Assembly (NCBI GenBank): GCA_019637225.1
Contig: JAHBWC010000013.1
Location: 55,139-119,138, forward strand
DNA from: Labilithrix sp.
Lineage (GTDB): Bacteria; Myxococcota_A; Polyangia; Polyangiales; Polyangiaceae
Length of the DNA stretch: 64,000 nucleotides
Direction: 5' to 3'
Shown: piece after piece, positions 18,018-25,859 of the stretch
Layout: each line of letters opens with the position of its first letter
Position numbering within the stretch: position 1 is the stretch's first letter
Translations under genes and position numbers: made by a program
Notes under the pieces: generated by a model
Told to the model about the DNA's origin: nothing
Seen by the model: the letters and a program-made list of their open reading frames with translations, nothing else
Databases searched by the model: none

Positions 18018-19334
18018 ATGGCTCTCTCTCGTCTCATCGGATTCGCGTTCGTCGTCGCCGTCGGGGCGGGCATGGGGCTGGCCGCGTGTGGTGCGGGCGA
18101 CGACGGCGCGAAGGGAGACCCCGGCGACGCCGGGCCCGCGGGCCCTGTCGGTCCGGCGGGGCCGCCTGGAGCTCAGGGCCTCCCCGGCGCCATCGCCGAC
18201 GGCGGCGGTGCACTCAGCGGAGCCTGCACGACGCCGTGTCATACGTTCGGAGGCGTCGTCGATCAGTGGCGCTTCAGCAACCACTCGCACCCGCAGAACA
18301 ACGAGATCGGCGGAGGGGCCTGCGGCAACTGCCACGCGCTCGACGGCCTCGAGCAGCGTGTCGCGAACAAGTACACGGTCGCGCCCGACGCCGGCGTTCC
18401 GTCCGACGTCGCGAAGGGGCACATCAACTTCAGGGCGGCGTCGGGAGCGATCACGGAGATCGGCTACGGCGGCGCGACGGCGATCGGCCGGATCCACTGC
18501 TCCACGTGCCACGCGTTCGACGCTACCAACGATCCGCACGTCACCGGCAGGTACATCGCCGGTCAAGCGCCGCTCCGTGTCCCGGGCGGCGTCGGCGACA
18601 CGGCGCTCCTCGAGAAGACGGAGGGCGCGTCGCCGACGATCCCGACGGGACAGCCGCTCGCGTACCGCGCCGGCAACACCTGCGTGTTCTGCCACAAGTC
18701 GCGGAAGGACGTCGCGCTCTACATCACCGCGTCGAACGCGCTCTCGTCGACGCGCTGGGGACCGCACGAAGGCCCGCAGTCGGACGTGTACTCCGGCAAG
18801 GGCGGCTACCACTTCGCCGGGCTCACCTACGGCAGCTCCGCGCACGCGACGGTCAGCAACGCCTGCGTCTCCTGTCACATGCAGCCCGTCAAGGCGAACG
18901 CGAGCGTGCCGGACCACACGATGAAGCCGAGCGTCGAGTTCTGCAAGACGTGCCACACGCAGTACACCGGCACGACGTTCGACGTGCAGGGTGGCCAGTC
19001 GCTCGTGAAGCGGGCGCTCCAGGAGCTGCAGGCAGCGCTGAACGACGCCGGGATGCTCACGCGATCGACGACGGCGCCGTACGCGCCGCTCTCCGACGAG
19101 GACCTCGCCGGCGCGCAGTTCCACCTCGACTACGTGCGCCCAGGCAGCTCGCCGGGAGGCGGCAACCTCGTCGCGAACGGCCCGACGGCGGGTGCGCTCT
19201 ACAACTATCTGATCGTCGCCCGGAGCAAGGACCTCGGCGTCCACAACCCGACCTACGCCAAGCAGCTCCTCTGGGACTCGATCCGCCAGATCAAGGGCGC
19301 GAATCCGCTGAGCCTTCCGAGCCGGCCCGAGTGA
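18018..19334 (+). CDS. Multihaem cytochrome lipoprotein with collagen-like segment
   Basis: The 438-residue protein has a lipoprotein signal (lipobox LAAC near residue 24). About nine Gly-X-Y triplets follow (GDPGDAGPAGPVGPAGPPG and onward, residues 31-58). After these come five CXXCH motifs (CGNCH, CSTCH, CVFCH, CVSCH, CKTCH) and one CX3CH (CTTPCH). The middle region resembles ammonia-forming or decahaem-type cytochromes with HxxH pairs. The collagen-like stalk could trimerise or hold the haem domain away from the membrane. A GGAGG ribosome-binding site and a sigma-54 promoter precede it. Its substrate is unknown. Confidence 0.88.
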   Translation: MALSRLIGFAFVVAVGAGMGLAACGAGDDGAKGDPGDAGPAGPVGPAGPPGAQGLPGAIADGGGALSGACTTPCHTFGGVVDQWRFSNHSHPQNNEIGGGACGNCHALDGLEQRVANKYTVAPDAGVPSDVAKGHINFRAASGAITEIGYGGATAIGRIHCSTCHAFDATNDPHVTGRYIAGQAPLRVPGGVGDTALLEKTEGASPTIPTGQPLAYRAGNTCVFCHKSRKDVALYITASNALSSTRWGPHEGPQSDVYSGKGGYHFAGLTYGSSAHATVSNACVSCHMQPVKANASVPDHTMKPSVEFCKTCHTQYTGTTFDVQGGQSLVKRALQELQAALNDAGMLTRSTTAPYAPLSDEDLAGAQFHLDYVRPGSSPGGGNLVANGPTAGALYNYLIVARSKDLGVHNPTYAKQLLWDSIRQIKGANPLSLPSRPE

Positions 19335-19340
19335 GCTCGG

Positions 19341-19370
19341 GACCTCCGCGCTCCTCGGCGCGCGGAGGTC
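19341..19370 (+). terminator. Long stem-loop after the cytochrome cluster
   Basis: GACCTCCGCGC and GCGCGGAGGTC form a perfect 11-bp stem around an 8-nt loop, 7 nt after the stop of the collagen-like cytochrome gene. There is no T run, but stability and place suggest transcript-end formation. Confidence 0.65.
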
Positions 19371-19480
19371 GCCTCGCCCGAGCGCTGCGTCTCACGGCGT
19401 CGCTCGCCGCGATCGGACGCCCGTGCGGCGCGCGGCCGTCGACGGTCCACGCCGCGAAGCGCCGCACGCGCCGTCGTTGC

Positions 19481-19508
19481 TTGACCCTCGGCGGTCGCGA
19501 CGTACTCA
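19481..19508 (+). promoter_or_regulatory. Possible sigma-70-type promoter of the cyclopropane synthase gene
   Basis: TTGACC and TACTCA are spaced by 16 bp. The -35 match is good and the -10 match poor. No sigma-54 site is seen here, unlike at the neighbouring genes. Confidence 0.25.
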
Positions 19509-19531
19509 TGGCGGGGCAGGGAGGGGAAGCG

Positions 19532-20791
19532 ATGTTGTTCCGACGAACGCTCGAGAGGATCCAGCGCGCGCACACCGGTAAGCCGTTCGAGATCGTGTTG
19601 TGGAACGGAGAGCGCTGGAGGTTCGGAGCCGCCGCGGGGGTGCCCGAGTTCGCGCTGCACTTCAAGACGCGGACGGCCCTCGCTCGCACCATCCTCCAGA
19701 ACACGCTCGGCCTCGGCGAGTCGTACGTCGCGGGCGACGTCGTCGTCGACGGAGATCTCGAGGACGCGCTGACCGCGCTCTTCGAGGTCGGCCTTCGCGC
19801 GCCGCCGCGCCCCTCGCGCGTGAAGGACTGGATGGGCGCCGCGATCTCGCGCTCGCTGACGCAGGAGAAGGCCGACGTCGAGCACCACTACGGTCGTGGC
19901 GACAAGCTCTACGAGCTCTACCTCGACAAGAAGCTCCAGTACTCGTGCGGCTACTTCCGCACGCCCGAGGACACGCTCGATCAGGCGCAGGAGCAGAAGA
20001 TCGCCCACACGGTGAAGAAGCTCGATCTCCGCCGCGGCCAGCGTCTCCTCGACATCGGCTGCGGCTGGGGCCACCTGATGTTCCACGCCGCCGAGAAGTA
20101 CGGCGTCGAGTGTCTCGGCGTCACGCTGTGCGACAACCAGGCGAAGTACATCCGAGAGCAAGCGCGCGCGCGGAAGCTGCGCGTCGACGTGCGGACGACG
20201 AGCTACCTCGAGCTCGACGATCGCTCGAAGTGGGAGCGCATCGTGTCGGTCGGCATGATGTGCCACGTGGGCCAGAGCCGCGCGGACGCGTTCTACGACA
20301 AGCTGGAGGCCCTCAGCGCGCCGGGCGCCATCGTGCTCACGCACGCGATCTCCAAGATGAAGGAGGCGAGCGGCAACGATCCCTTCGTCGCGAAGCACGT
20401 CTTCCCTGGCTACTGGTTCTTCTCGCTCGAGGGCGAGACCCGGCGCGCGGTCGAGCGCGGCTTCGACGTGCTCGACGTCGAGAACCTTCGCCGTCACTAC
20501 GCGATGACGGCGCACCACTGGCGCAAGAACTTCAACGCCAACTACGACAAGATCAAGCGGAAGATGCGCTACGGCGACCGCTTCATGCGCACGTGGGACT
20601 TCTACCTCGCGAGCGTGGTCGCGGGCTTCCGCTCCGGACATCTCAATCTGATCCAGATGACGATGTCGAAGGGCATCAACGACGAGTATCCGCTCACGCG
20701 CGAGTTCCTCTACGAGCGCGATCGTCCTCGCCCCGTGATCGGCCGGATCCCGTCGTTCCCGCTGCGGTCGCGCGTCGAGCCGCCCTCCTGA
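19532..20791 (+). CDS. cfa: Cyclopropane-fatty-acyl-phospholipid synthase-like methyltransferase
   Basis: The 419-residue protein matches the CFA synthase family. An N-terminal lipid-binding-like region (residues 1-100) precedes VEHHYGRGDKLYELYLDKKLQYSCGY, the family core before the SAM site. The SAM-binding motif is LLDIGCGWGHL. The bicarbonate/active-site region VGMMCHVG and the C-terminal NFNANYDKI also fit. It should methylenate unsaturated acyl chains of membrane phospholipids using SAM. The second ATG (19532) is chosen over 19508 because a GGAGG site (19520-19524) stands 7 nt before it. Membrane cyclopropanation is often a stationary-phase stress response, in line with the neighbours. 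Confidence 0.88.
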   Translation: MLFRRTLERIQRAHTGKPFEIVLWNGERWRFGAAAGVPEFALHFKTRTALARTILQNTLGLGESYVAGDVVVDGDLEDALTALFEVGLRAPPRPSRVKDWMGAAISRSLTQEKADVEHHYGRGDKLYELYLDKKLQYSCGYFRTPEDTLDQAQEQKIAHTVKKLDLRRGQRLLDIGCGWGHLMFHAAEKYGVECLGVTLCDNQAKYIREQARARKLRVDVRTTSYLELDDRSKWERIVSVGMMCHVGQSRADAFYDKLEALSAPGAIVLTHAISKMKEASGNDPFVAKHVFPGYWFFSLEGETRRAVERGFDVLDVENLRRHYAMTAHHWRKNFNANYDKIKRKMRYGDRFMRTWDFYLASVVAGFRSGHLNLIQMTMSKGINDEYPLTREFLYERDRPRPVIGRIPSFPLRSRVEPPS

Positions 20792-20801
20792 GCGTCGCCC
20801 G

Positions 20802-21320
20802 TCAGCGGGCGGCCGCCGCGACGAGGAGCGCGCCGGCGCGGGACGCGGCGCGCGCGAGGTCGGACGCCACCTGCGCGCGCGCGGCCTCGTCGCGCCACAG
20901 CCCGACGGCGAGCGCGAGCGCGACGGCCAGCGTGAAGAGCGGGAGGAGCGACCTCCGCTCGCCGCGCGCACGCCGAGCCGACGCCGCGCGTCGAGCTTTC
21001 GTGCGCGCGAGCGCCCACGGCGGAGGGGGATCGGTGGCGCGCGGCGGGCTCAGGAAGACGTTCGGCGCTCGGCACCGCAGCGGTCGACTGGCCGCTGCCG
21101 GCGGCGCGAGCGGCAGCTCGCCGAGCATCTCCCCGATGAGGGCGATCGCCGGCGTCGATGGCGGTACCCCGCGGAGAACGCGGGGAGTGCCCAGCAAGAT
21201 CTCCGGCACGACGTGGCTGCGAGCGAGCACGCGCGTCGGCAGTGAATCATCGACGTCGTCGCCGATCCCCACGTAAGGACGTAGCTTCGTGGGGCGCGCA
21301 GGCGAACGATTCGCGGTCAT
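20802..21320 (-). CDS. Small membrane protein of unknown function (172 aa)
   Basis: No family is recognised. Residues 1-75 are soluble and partly ordered (LRPYVGIGDDVDDSLPTRVL, PAIALIGEMLGELPL). A basic stretch (about 106-122) precedes one transmembrane helix (LLPLFTLAVALALAVGLW) and an Ala-rich C-terminus. GGAGGA stands 6 nt before the ATG and a sigma-54-like site (CGGACCC-GTCC-TTGCT, 21344-21359 minus) lies upstream, both arguing that it is real. It sits directly downstream of the convergent CFA gene. Confidence 0.6.
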   Translation of the reverse strand: MTANRSPARPTKLRPYVGIGDDVDDSLPTRVLARSHVVPEILLGTPRVLRGVPPSTPAIALIGEMLGELPLAPPAAASRPLRCRAPNVFLSPPRATDPPPPWALARTKARRAASARRARGERRSLLPLFTLAVALALAVGLWRDEAARAQVASDLARAASRAGALLVAAAAR

Positions 21321-21343
21321 CCGTTCCTCCGTCCGACACGTGA

Positions 21344-21359
21344 AGCAAGGACGGGTCCG
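21344..21359 (-). promoter_or_regulatory. Possible sigma-54 promoter of the small membrane protein gene
   Basis: CGGACCC-GTCC-TTGCT has a perfect -12 element but only GG and one further -24 base. The -12 C is 25 nt before the ATG at 21320, leaving room for the GGAGGA ribosome-binding site. Confidence 0.4.
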
Positions 21360-21404
21360 CCTGCGCCGCTGTCCGCCGCGCCTTCGTCGTGCGCGCGCGT
21401 CGCG

Positions 21405-21881
21405 TCAACGAGCGGCTCGCCTGCGCGCGCCGCGGAGGGGCGGGGGCGGCGTCGCGCGGACGCGCGGGGGTGACGCCGCGAGCCTTCCGTCGAGCGCGTC
21501 CACGAGGGCCCGCATCGCATCGGCTGAGCTGAAGACGCCGACGATGCGCCCGCCGTCGACCACGACCGCCGCCTCGAGCCGACGCGCCGACATCACGCGG
21601 AGCACCTCGTCGAGCGGCGTCTCCGGGGCGACGGCGTACGGCGCGGCGGTCATCGCGTCCTCGACGGTGAGCGTCTCCGGAGGCGCTCGCGCGAGCGACC
21701 AGACGAGCCTGAGCTCGCGCTCGGAGAGGAGCCCGACGAGCTTCCCTTCGGCGCGGACGGGCAGATCGCGGATCCCGTACTTGTCCATGAGCCGGCGCGC
21801 GTTTCCGAGCGGCTCGTGAGGGCCGACCGTGTACGGCTCGCGCGCCGTGTACTCCGCCACCGCTGGCGAGCTTGGATTCAT
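21405..21881 (-). CDS. Tandem CBS-domain protein (158 aa)
   Basis: Two CBS motifs fill residues 8-130: VAEYTAREPYTVGP...GLLSERELR and VEDAMTAAPYAVAP...GVFSSADAM. A Pro/Arg-rich tail follows (ATPPPPLRGARRRAAR). It is the third free-standing CBS pair in the window and shares the layout of the others. A nearly perfect sigma-54 promoter lies 22 nt before the ATG, and it is divergent from an ion-transporter-like gene that has its own sigma-54-like site. An adenylate-sensing role is inferred from the family. Confidence 0.88.
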   Translation of the reverse strand: MNPSSPAVAEYTAREPYTVGPHEPLGNARRLMDKYGIRDLPVRAEGKLVGLLSERELRLVWSLARAPPETLTVEDAMTAAPYAVAPETPLDEVLRVMSARRLEAAVVVDGGRIVGVFSSADAMRALVDALDGRLAASPPRVRATPPPPLRGARRRAAR

Positions 21882-21901
21882 GCGTCCCTGCCGTTCGAGC
21901 C

Positions 21902-21917
21902 AGCAGACGACGTGCCA
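21902..21917 (-). promoter_or_regulatory. Sigma-54 promoter of the third CBS gene
   Basis: The minus strand reads TGGCACG-TCGT-CTGCT, all seven -24 bases and four of five -12 bases. It is one of the three best sites in the window. Confidence 0.8.
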
Positions 21918-22002
21918 CCGCGCGGCGCGGCTCCCGTCGGACGCGTCGCAGCGCGCTCGCGCGGAGCGGCGCCCGGCTCCAAGGCGGCGCTCACGGAGAC
22001 CG

Positions 22003-22018
22003 TGGCATCACGCTGGCT
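22003..22018 (+). promoter_or_regulatory. Possible sigma-54 promoter of the SLC13/ArsB-like transporter
   Basis: TGGCATC-ACGC-TGGCT keeps GG, GC, TGGCA and T at the first -12 base. The -12 C (22017) is 29 nt before the ATG at 22046. It is divergent from the promoter at 21902-21917. Confidence 0.5.
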
Positions 22019-22045
22019 GGGCGTGGTCGAGGACGCGCGCAGGCG

Positions 22046-23311
22046 ATGCATGAGCTGAAGCTCGTCGGCACCTTGGGGATCTTCGCCGGCACGTTGGCGC
22101 TCGTGCTGTTGAAGCCACGCGGGAGGAGCGAGGCATGTTGGCCCGTGCTCGGCGCGATCGTCATGATCGCGCTCGGCCTCGTCTCCCCCGCGCAGGCGTT
22201 CGACATGGTGTGGGTGTCGCGGAGCGCGCTCCTGTTCCTCCTCGCCCTCTTGCTCCTCTCGGCGCTGCTCGAGGTCAGTGGCTTCTTCGAATGGGCGGCG
22301 CTTCACGCCGGCCGTCGCGCTCGCGGGGACGGTCGTCGGCTCTTCCGGAACGTCTTCGCGCTCGGCGCGCTCGTCACGACCGTACTCTCGCTCGACACGA
22401 CGGCCGTGATGCTGACCCCGATCGTGCTCGCGTTCGTCAAGCGCCTCCAGCTGCCGGCGCGGCCCTTCGTGATCGCGTCGGCCTTCGTCGCCAACGTCGC
22501 GTCGCTCGCGCTCCCGATCAGCAACCTCACGAACCTGCTCTTCGCGGACGCCTTCAACATTCCGTTCGCCCGCTTCGCCCTGTACATGCTGGCGCCTCAG
22601 CTCGTCGCGGTGCTCGCCACCTACGCGCTCCTGCGCTGGCGCTTTCGCGCGGAGCTCCCCGCCTTCGACGAGGCCAAGCTCGCCGACCCTTCGTCGGTCG
22701 TCCCCGATCGTCGCTACTTTCGCGTCGCGTCGGCGGTCCTCGCCGTCGTCGTCGTCGGCTATTTCGTGGCGCCGGCGCTCCACCTCGAGCCGTACGTCGT
22801 GGCCTTCGGCGGCGTCGTCGTGCTCCTCGCGCACGGCCTCCACCGCCGTCGCGTCGGTCTCGGCGCGCTGCGCGACGTCTCGTGGGGGCTCTTCCCGCTC
22901 GTCATCGGGCTGTTCGTCGTCGTGCGCGGTCTCGAGAACGTCGGGCTCGTCGCGACAGCTGCGGGGTGGATCGAGAGCGCGCCGCGTCACTCGCTCGTCC
23001 GAGTGCTCGTCGCGTCGGCCACGGCCGGGGCGGCGGCGAACGTGATGAACAACCTCCCCGCGGCGCTCGTCGCCCGGAGCGCTCTCCACGTCGCCGGGGA
23101 GGATCCCTCGGGCATCTTTGGCGCGCTGATCGGCCTCGACGTCGGTCCGACGATCTTGCCGACCGGCTCGCTCGCGACGCTTCTCGTCCTCGACGTGGCC
23201 CGGAGGAAGGGCGAGCCCGTGCCCGGCGTCGAGGTGCTGAAGGTCGGGTTGTGGGTGACGCCGATCGTGCTCTTCGCGGCGGCGCTCGCGTTCGCGCTCG
23301 TCGACGCCTGA
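22046..23311 (+). CDS. Ion-transporter-superfamily (ArsB/SLC13-like) membrane protein
   Basis: The 421-residue protein has about 11 hydrophobic segments. Two internally related halves each carry the conserved helical-hairpin loops: SLDTTAVMLTPIVLAFVKRL with NVASLALPISNLTNLLFA in the first half, and NVMNNLPAALVARSAL with GPTILPTGSLATLLVL in the second. This pattern is that of ArsB/anion permeases (IT superfamily). It may move arsenite or another oxyanion or anion, but no ars regulator or ArsA ATPase is adjacent. It faces a CBS gene with divergent sigma-54 sites. Substrate unknown. Confidence 0.82.
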   Translation: MHELKLVGTLGIFAGTLALVLLKPRGRSEACWPVLGAIVMIALGLVSPAQAFDMVWVSRSALLFLLALLLLSALLEVSGFFEWAALHAGRRARGDGRRLFRNVFALGALVTTVLSLDTTAVMLTPIVLAFVKRLQLPARPFVIASAFVANVASLALPISNLTNLLFADAFNIPFARFALYMLAPQLVAVLATYALLRWRFRAELPAFDEAKLADPSSVVPDRRYFRVASAVLAVVVVGYFVAPALHLEPYVVAFGGVVVLLAHGLHRRRVGLGALRDVSWGLFPLVIGLFVVVRGLENVGLVATAAGWIESAPRHSLVRVLVASATAGAAANVMNNLPAALVARSALHVAGEDPSGIFGALIGLDVGPTILPTGSLATLLVLDVARRKGEPVPGVEVLKVGLWVTPIVLFAAALAFALVDA

Positions 23312-23320
23312 GGGCTCGCG

Positions 23321-24598
23321 TCAAGCCGCGGCGACGAGGAGAAAGGCGATGCTGGTCGCGAGCGACAGGACGGGGAGCGCCCACGAGATGAAGAAGAACG
23401 CCTCGCGCTGCACGTACGGCCCGAACAGGCGGGCGATCACGTTGTAGCGGAAGAAGACGACGACGATCGTGAGCGTCGTGGCGAGCATCGCGTAGTTGAC
23501 GCCGAACAGACGCGTGACCGTGTTGTCGCTGTTCGCGATGACGCCGTACGACGAGTAGATCGCGAAGCTCAAGGCGATGACGGAGAAGAGGCCGCCGATG
23601 CCGATGTTCGCGAGCGCGATGGCGTCGCCCTCGAACCCGTTGTCGCCGACCTTGTTCATCCAGATCGACAGGAGCGGGATGATGAGCGAGGCGAGCAGCG
23701 GAATGAAGATCGGCGCGAGGCTCGTGGCCCAGATACGGTCGACGATGAGCGCCGCCGTGGCCTGCGAGTAGCGATCGCCGTTCCATCCGGGGATCGCCTC
23801 CGCGTGCAGGTCGACGAGGCCGATGTCCCAGCCCTCGAGCTTCGCGTCGGTCGCGGCGCGGCTGAAGCCGACGTCGTCCTTGTCGAAGCGGAGCAGGACC
23901 TCGTCGGTCGTGTCCTCGCGCACGATGAGATCGAGCGTGAGCCGCTGTCGGTCGAACGGGAACGTCTCGGCGGCGACGCGGGCCTTGTAGCGAGCCGTGA
24001 CGCGCGTGAGGCTCTCGATCTGGCCGTCGGGGAAGACGCGAAGGCGCCGGCCCACGTACGGCGCGGACTCGAGGCGATTCGTCACTTCGATCGTGGGCGA
24101 CCAGATCTTCGTGAGCTCTTCCTCGGCCTCCTTGCCGCGGTATTCCTTGTAGCCACGAAGGTTCTTGCTCGGGAAGCGGAGGCGCGGGTCGGTCCACCGG
24201 AGGCGGACGTCGCTGGTGCACTCGAACTCGCTCTTGGTGTCGTCGAACGACTTGACCTCGAGGAAGAACACCCCGACGTTCACGTTGACGGGCAGGCCCT
24301 TGCCGATCGGGATCGTCGTGAGGTTCGTCGGGGGCGCAGCGTCGGGCGGCGCGGGAGCGTGCTCCTCGGCGGCGAGCGCGCCCGCCTCGGCGCCGGCGTC
24401 GTCGGGCGGAAGGCGCTTCGGCGGCTTGTCGCCTTTGCGCGCGGCGGCCGTCGACGGGCGCGCGGACGCGCCGCCCTCCGCGGCGTGGGCCGCGTCGGCG
24501 CCCCGAAGACGGAGCGGAAAGAGGACGAACACGAGGCCCGCGAGCGTCGCGAGCAACGCGAGCATGAGGGCGCGGCTCTGGGAGCGGCGGCGCCTCAT
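23321..24598 (-). CDS. Prokaryotic pentameric ligand-gated ion channel (Cys-loop family)
   Basis: The 425-residue protein has a signal or anchor helix (residues 9-30), an Ala/Pro-rich linker to about 92 and a ligand-binding domain (93-288). That domain holds the family signature FPFDRQRL at 213-220, equivalent to the Cys-loop but lacking the flanking disulphide, as in other bacterial members. Four transmembrane helices follow at about 290-314, 326-350, 363-385 and 399-424. Five subunits should form a channel in the inner membrane with the sensor part in the periplasm. Its ATG overlaps the stop of the Cache/HAMP gene (ATGA), so both are made together. Ligand and ion selectivity are unknown. 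Confidence 0.88.
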   Translation of the reverse strand: MRRRRSQSRALMLALLATLAGLVFVLFPLRLRGADAAHAAEGGASARPSTAAARKGDKPPKRLPPDDAGAEAGALAAEEHAPAPPDAAPPTNLTTIPIGKGLPVNVNVGVFFLEVKSFDDTKSEFECTSDVRLRWTDPRLRFPSKNLRGYKEYRGKEAEEELTKIWSPTIEVTNRLESAPYVGRRLRVFPDGQIESLTRVTARYKARVAAETFPFDRQRLTLDLIVREDTTDEVLLRFDKDDVGFSRAATDAKLEGWDIGLVDLHAEAIPGWNGDRYSQATAALIVDRIWATSLAPIFIPLLASLIIPLLSIWMNKVGDNGFEGDAIALANIGIGGLFSVIALSFAIYSSYGVIANSDNTVTRLFGVNYAMLATTLTIVVVFFRYNVIARLFGPYVQREAFFFISWALPVLSLATSIAFLLVAAA

Positions 24599-25713
24599 GG
24601 CCTCCTCTGCGTGCGAAGGTGCTCGTAGCAGCGCGCGAGCGTCTCGAGCTCCTCGCAGTAGCTCGTGAGCGGCTCGGCGGGGCGCGATGCGTCGCCGGCG
24701 GCGAGAGCGGCCATCCGCACGTTGATCGCGGCGAGGGGAGCGACGATCACTCCTCGGATCACGATGAGGATCGTGCCGGCCATCAGCACGACGCTCACGA
24801 GCGCCGCGAGGACCTGCCAGACGAGCGCGCGGCGTGCGAGGGTCTTGTCCTCCTCGAAGCTGGTCGCGATCGCGACGACGCCGATCTGCTTGTTCGCGTA
24901 GTTCAAGAGCGGCATGAGCTGGACGCCCCACGGGACGCCAGCGACGGTGCGCTCGTAGGTCTTCGGTCCGGTGATCTCGATGTCCCGGTCGATGACGAGC
25001 GCCGCCGCGAGATCGGGGTGCGTCGCGTGGTACCGGATGTACTTACCCACGCGGTTCTTCGAGGTGATGATGTCGCCCGGGAGGTCCGTCGCGATGTCGT
25101 GGAGCTGCTTCTCCTGGAAGAAGACGGCGCCCTCGAGCGCGAACGCGGTCTTGAGGTCGTCGAGCACGGGGCCGAACTCGAGGCCCATCTCGAAGCTGCC
25201 TGCGAGGGCGCCGGAGCTGTCGAAGATCGGCACGATGCCGAGGATGGCGGGACCCGCCTTCGTGATCGCGACGCCCTTGCGCAGGCTCTTCTCCTCGTGG
25301 ACCTCCGCGAGCATCGGGCGGTAGCCCGTCTGGTCGTCGCCGAACTTGGTGGGCGCGTCGAGGCGCAAGAAGGACACGCCCGGCGGGGTGTGGAACTGCG
25401 CCTGGTCGATCGCGTATTTCTCCTCCATCAGCTTGAACGCGCCCTCGCATTCGCCGAGGAGCTTCGTGCGGTCGCGCTCGATGAACGCCGAACGCACCGC
25501 GGGCATGTTGGCGAAGATCTCGGCGTCGGACGACGCCTCGTCTTCCATGCCTTTGAGGGTCCCCGTGAAGGCGCGCCTCATCAGGTCGTAGTCGCCGGCG
25601 TGGGCGGTCGCGACGAGGCGCGTTGTCATGAGCTGCGCGATGAGCGTGATCGCGATGACGACGACGGTCGACGCCGCGATCAAGAGGGCAGGGCCGCTGA
25701 GTCGAAATTTCAC
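24595..25713 (-). CDS. Cache-domain/HAMP membrane sensor without output domain
   Basis: The 372-residue protein has one N-terminal helix (LLIAASTVVVIAITLIAQLM), a periplasmic domain of about 270 residues and a second helix (VLAALVSVVLMAGTILIVI). It ends in a HAMP-like segment (APLAAINVRMAALAAGD...ELETLARCYEHL). The periplasmic part looks like the Cache fold of chemoreceptors and kinases (GPAILGIVPIFDSSGALAGSFEMGL; GVVAIATSFEEDKTLAR). No kinase, cyclase or signalling tip follows. The GTG at 25713 is preferred to an upstream TTG because the membrane helix begins there. The ATGA overlap with the channel gene suggests the sensor acts on the channel. Confidence 0.8.
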   Translation of the reverse strand: MKFRLSGPALLIAASTVVVIAITLIAQLMTTRLVATAHAGDYDLMRRAFTGTLKGMEDEASSDAEIFANMPAVRSAFIERDRTKLLGECEGAFKLMEEKYAIDQAQFHTPPGVSFLRLDAPTKFGDDQTGYRPMLAEVHEEKSLRKGVAITKAGPAILGIVPIFDSSGALAGSFEMGLEFGPVLDDLKTAFALEGAVFFQEKQLHDIATDLPGDIITSKNRVGKYIRYHATHPDLAAALVIDRDIEITGPKTYERTVAGVPWGVQLMPLLNYANKQIGVVAIATSFEEDKTLARRALVWQVLAALVSVVLMAGTILIVIRGVIVAPLAAINVRMAALAAGDASRPAEPLTSYCEELETLARCYEHLRTQRRP

Positions 25714-25859
25714 GGCACCACGTTCGTCTTCTACGGTCGCCGGAGTCAAGCGGTTCGGCGCGCTCGCTCGGCGATGTCCGGACGCTCCGACGCTCCTCGC
25801 GCCTCGTGAGCGCGCGTGACGCCTTCAGCAGAGCGCAGCGTCGCGACGGTCTCCGCGGA

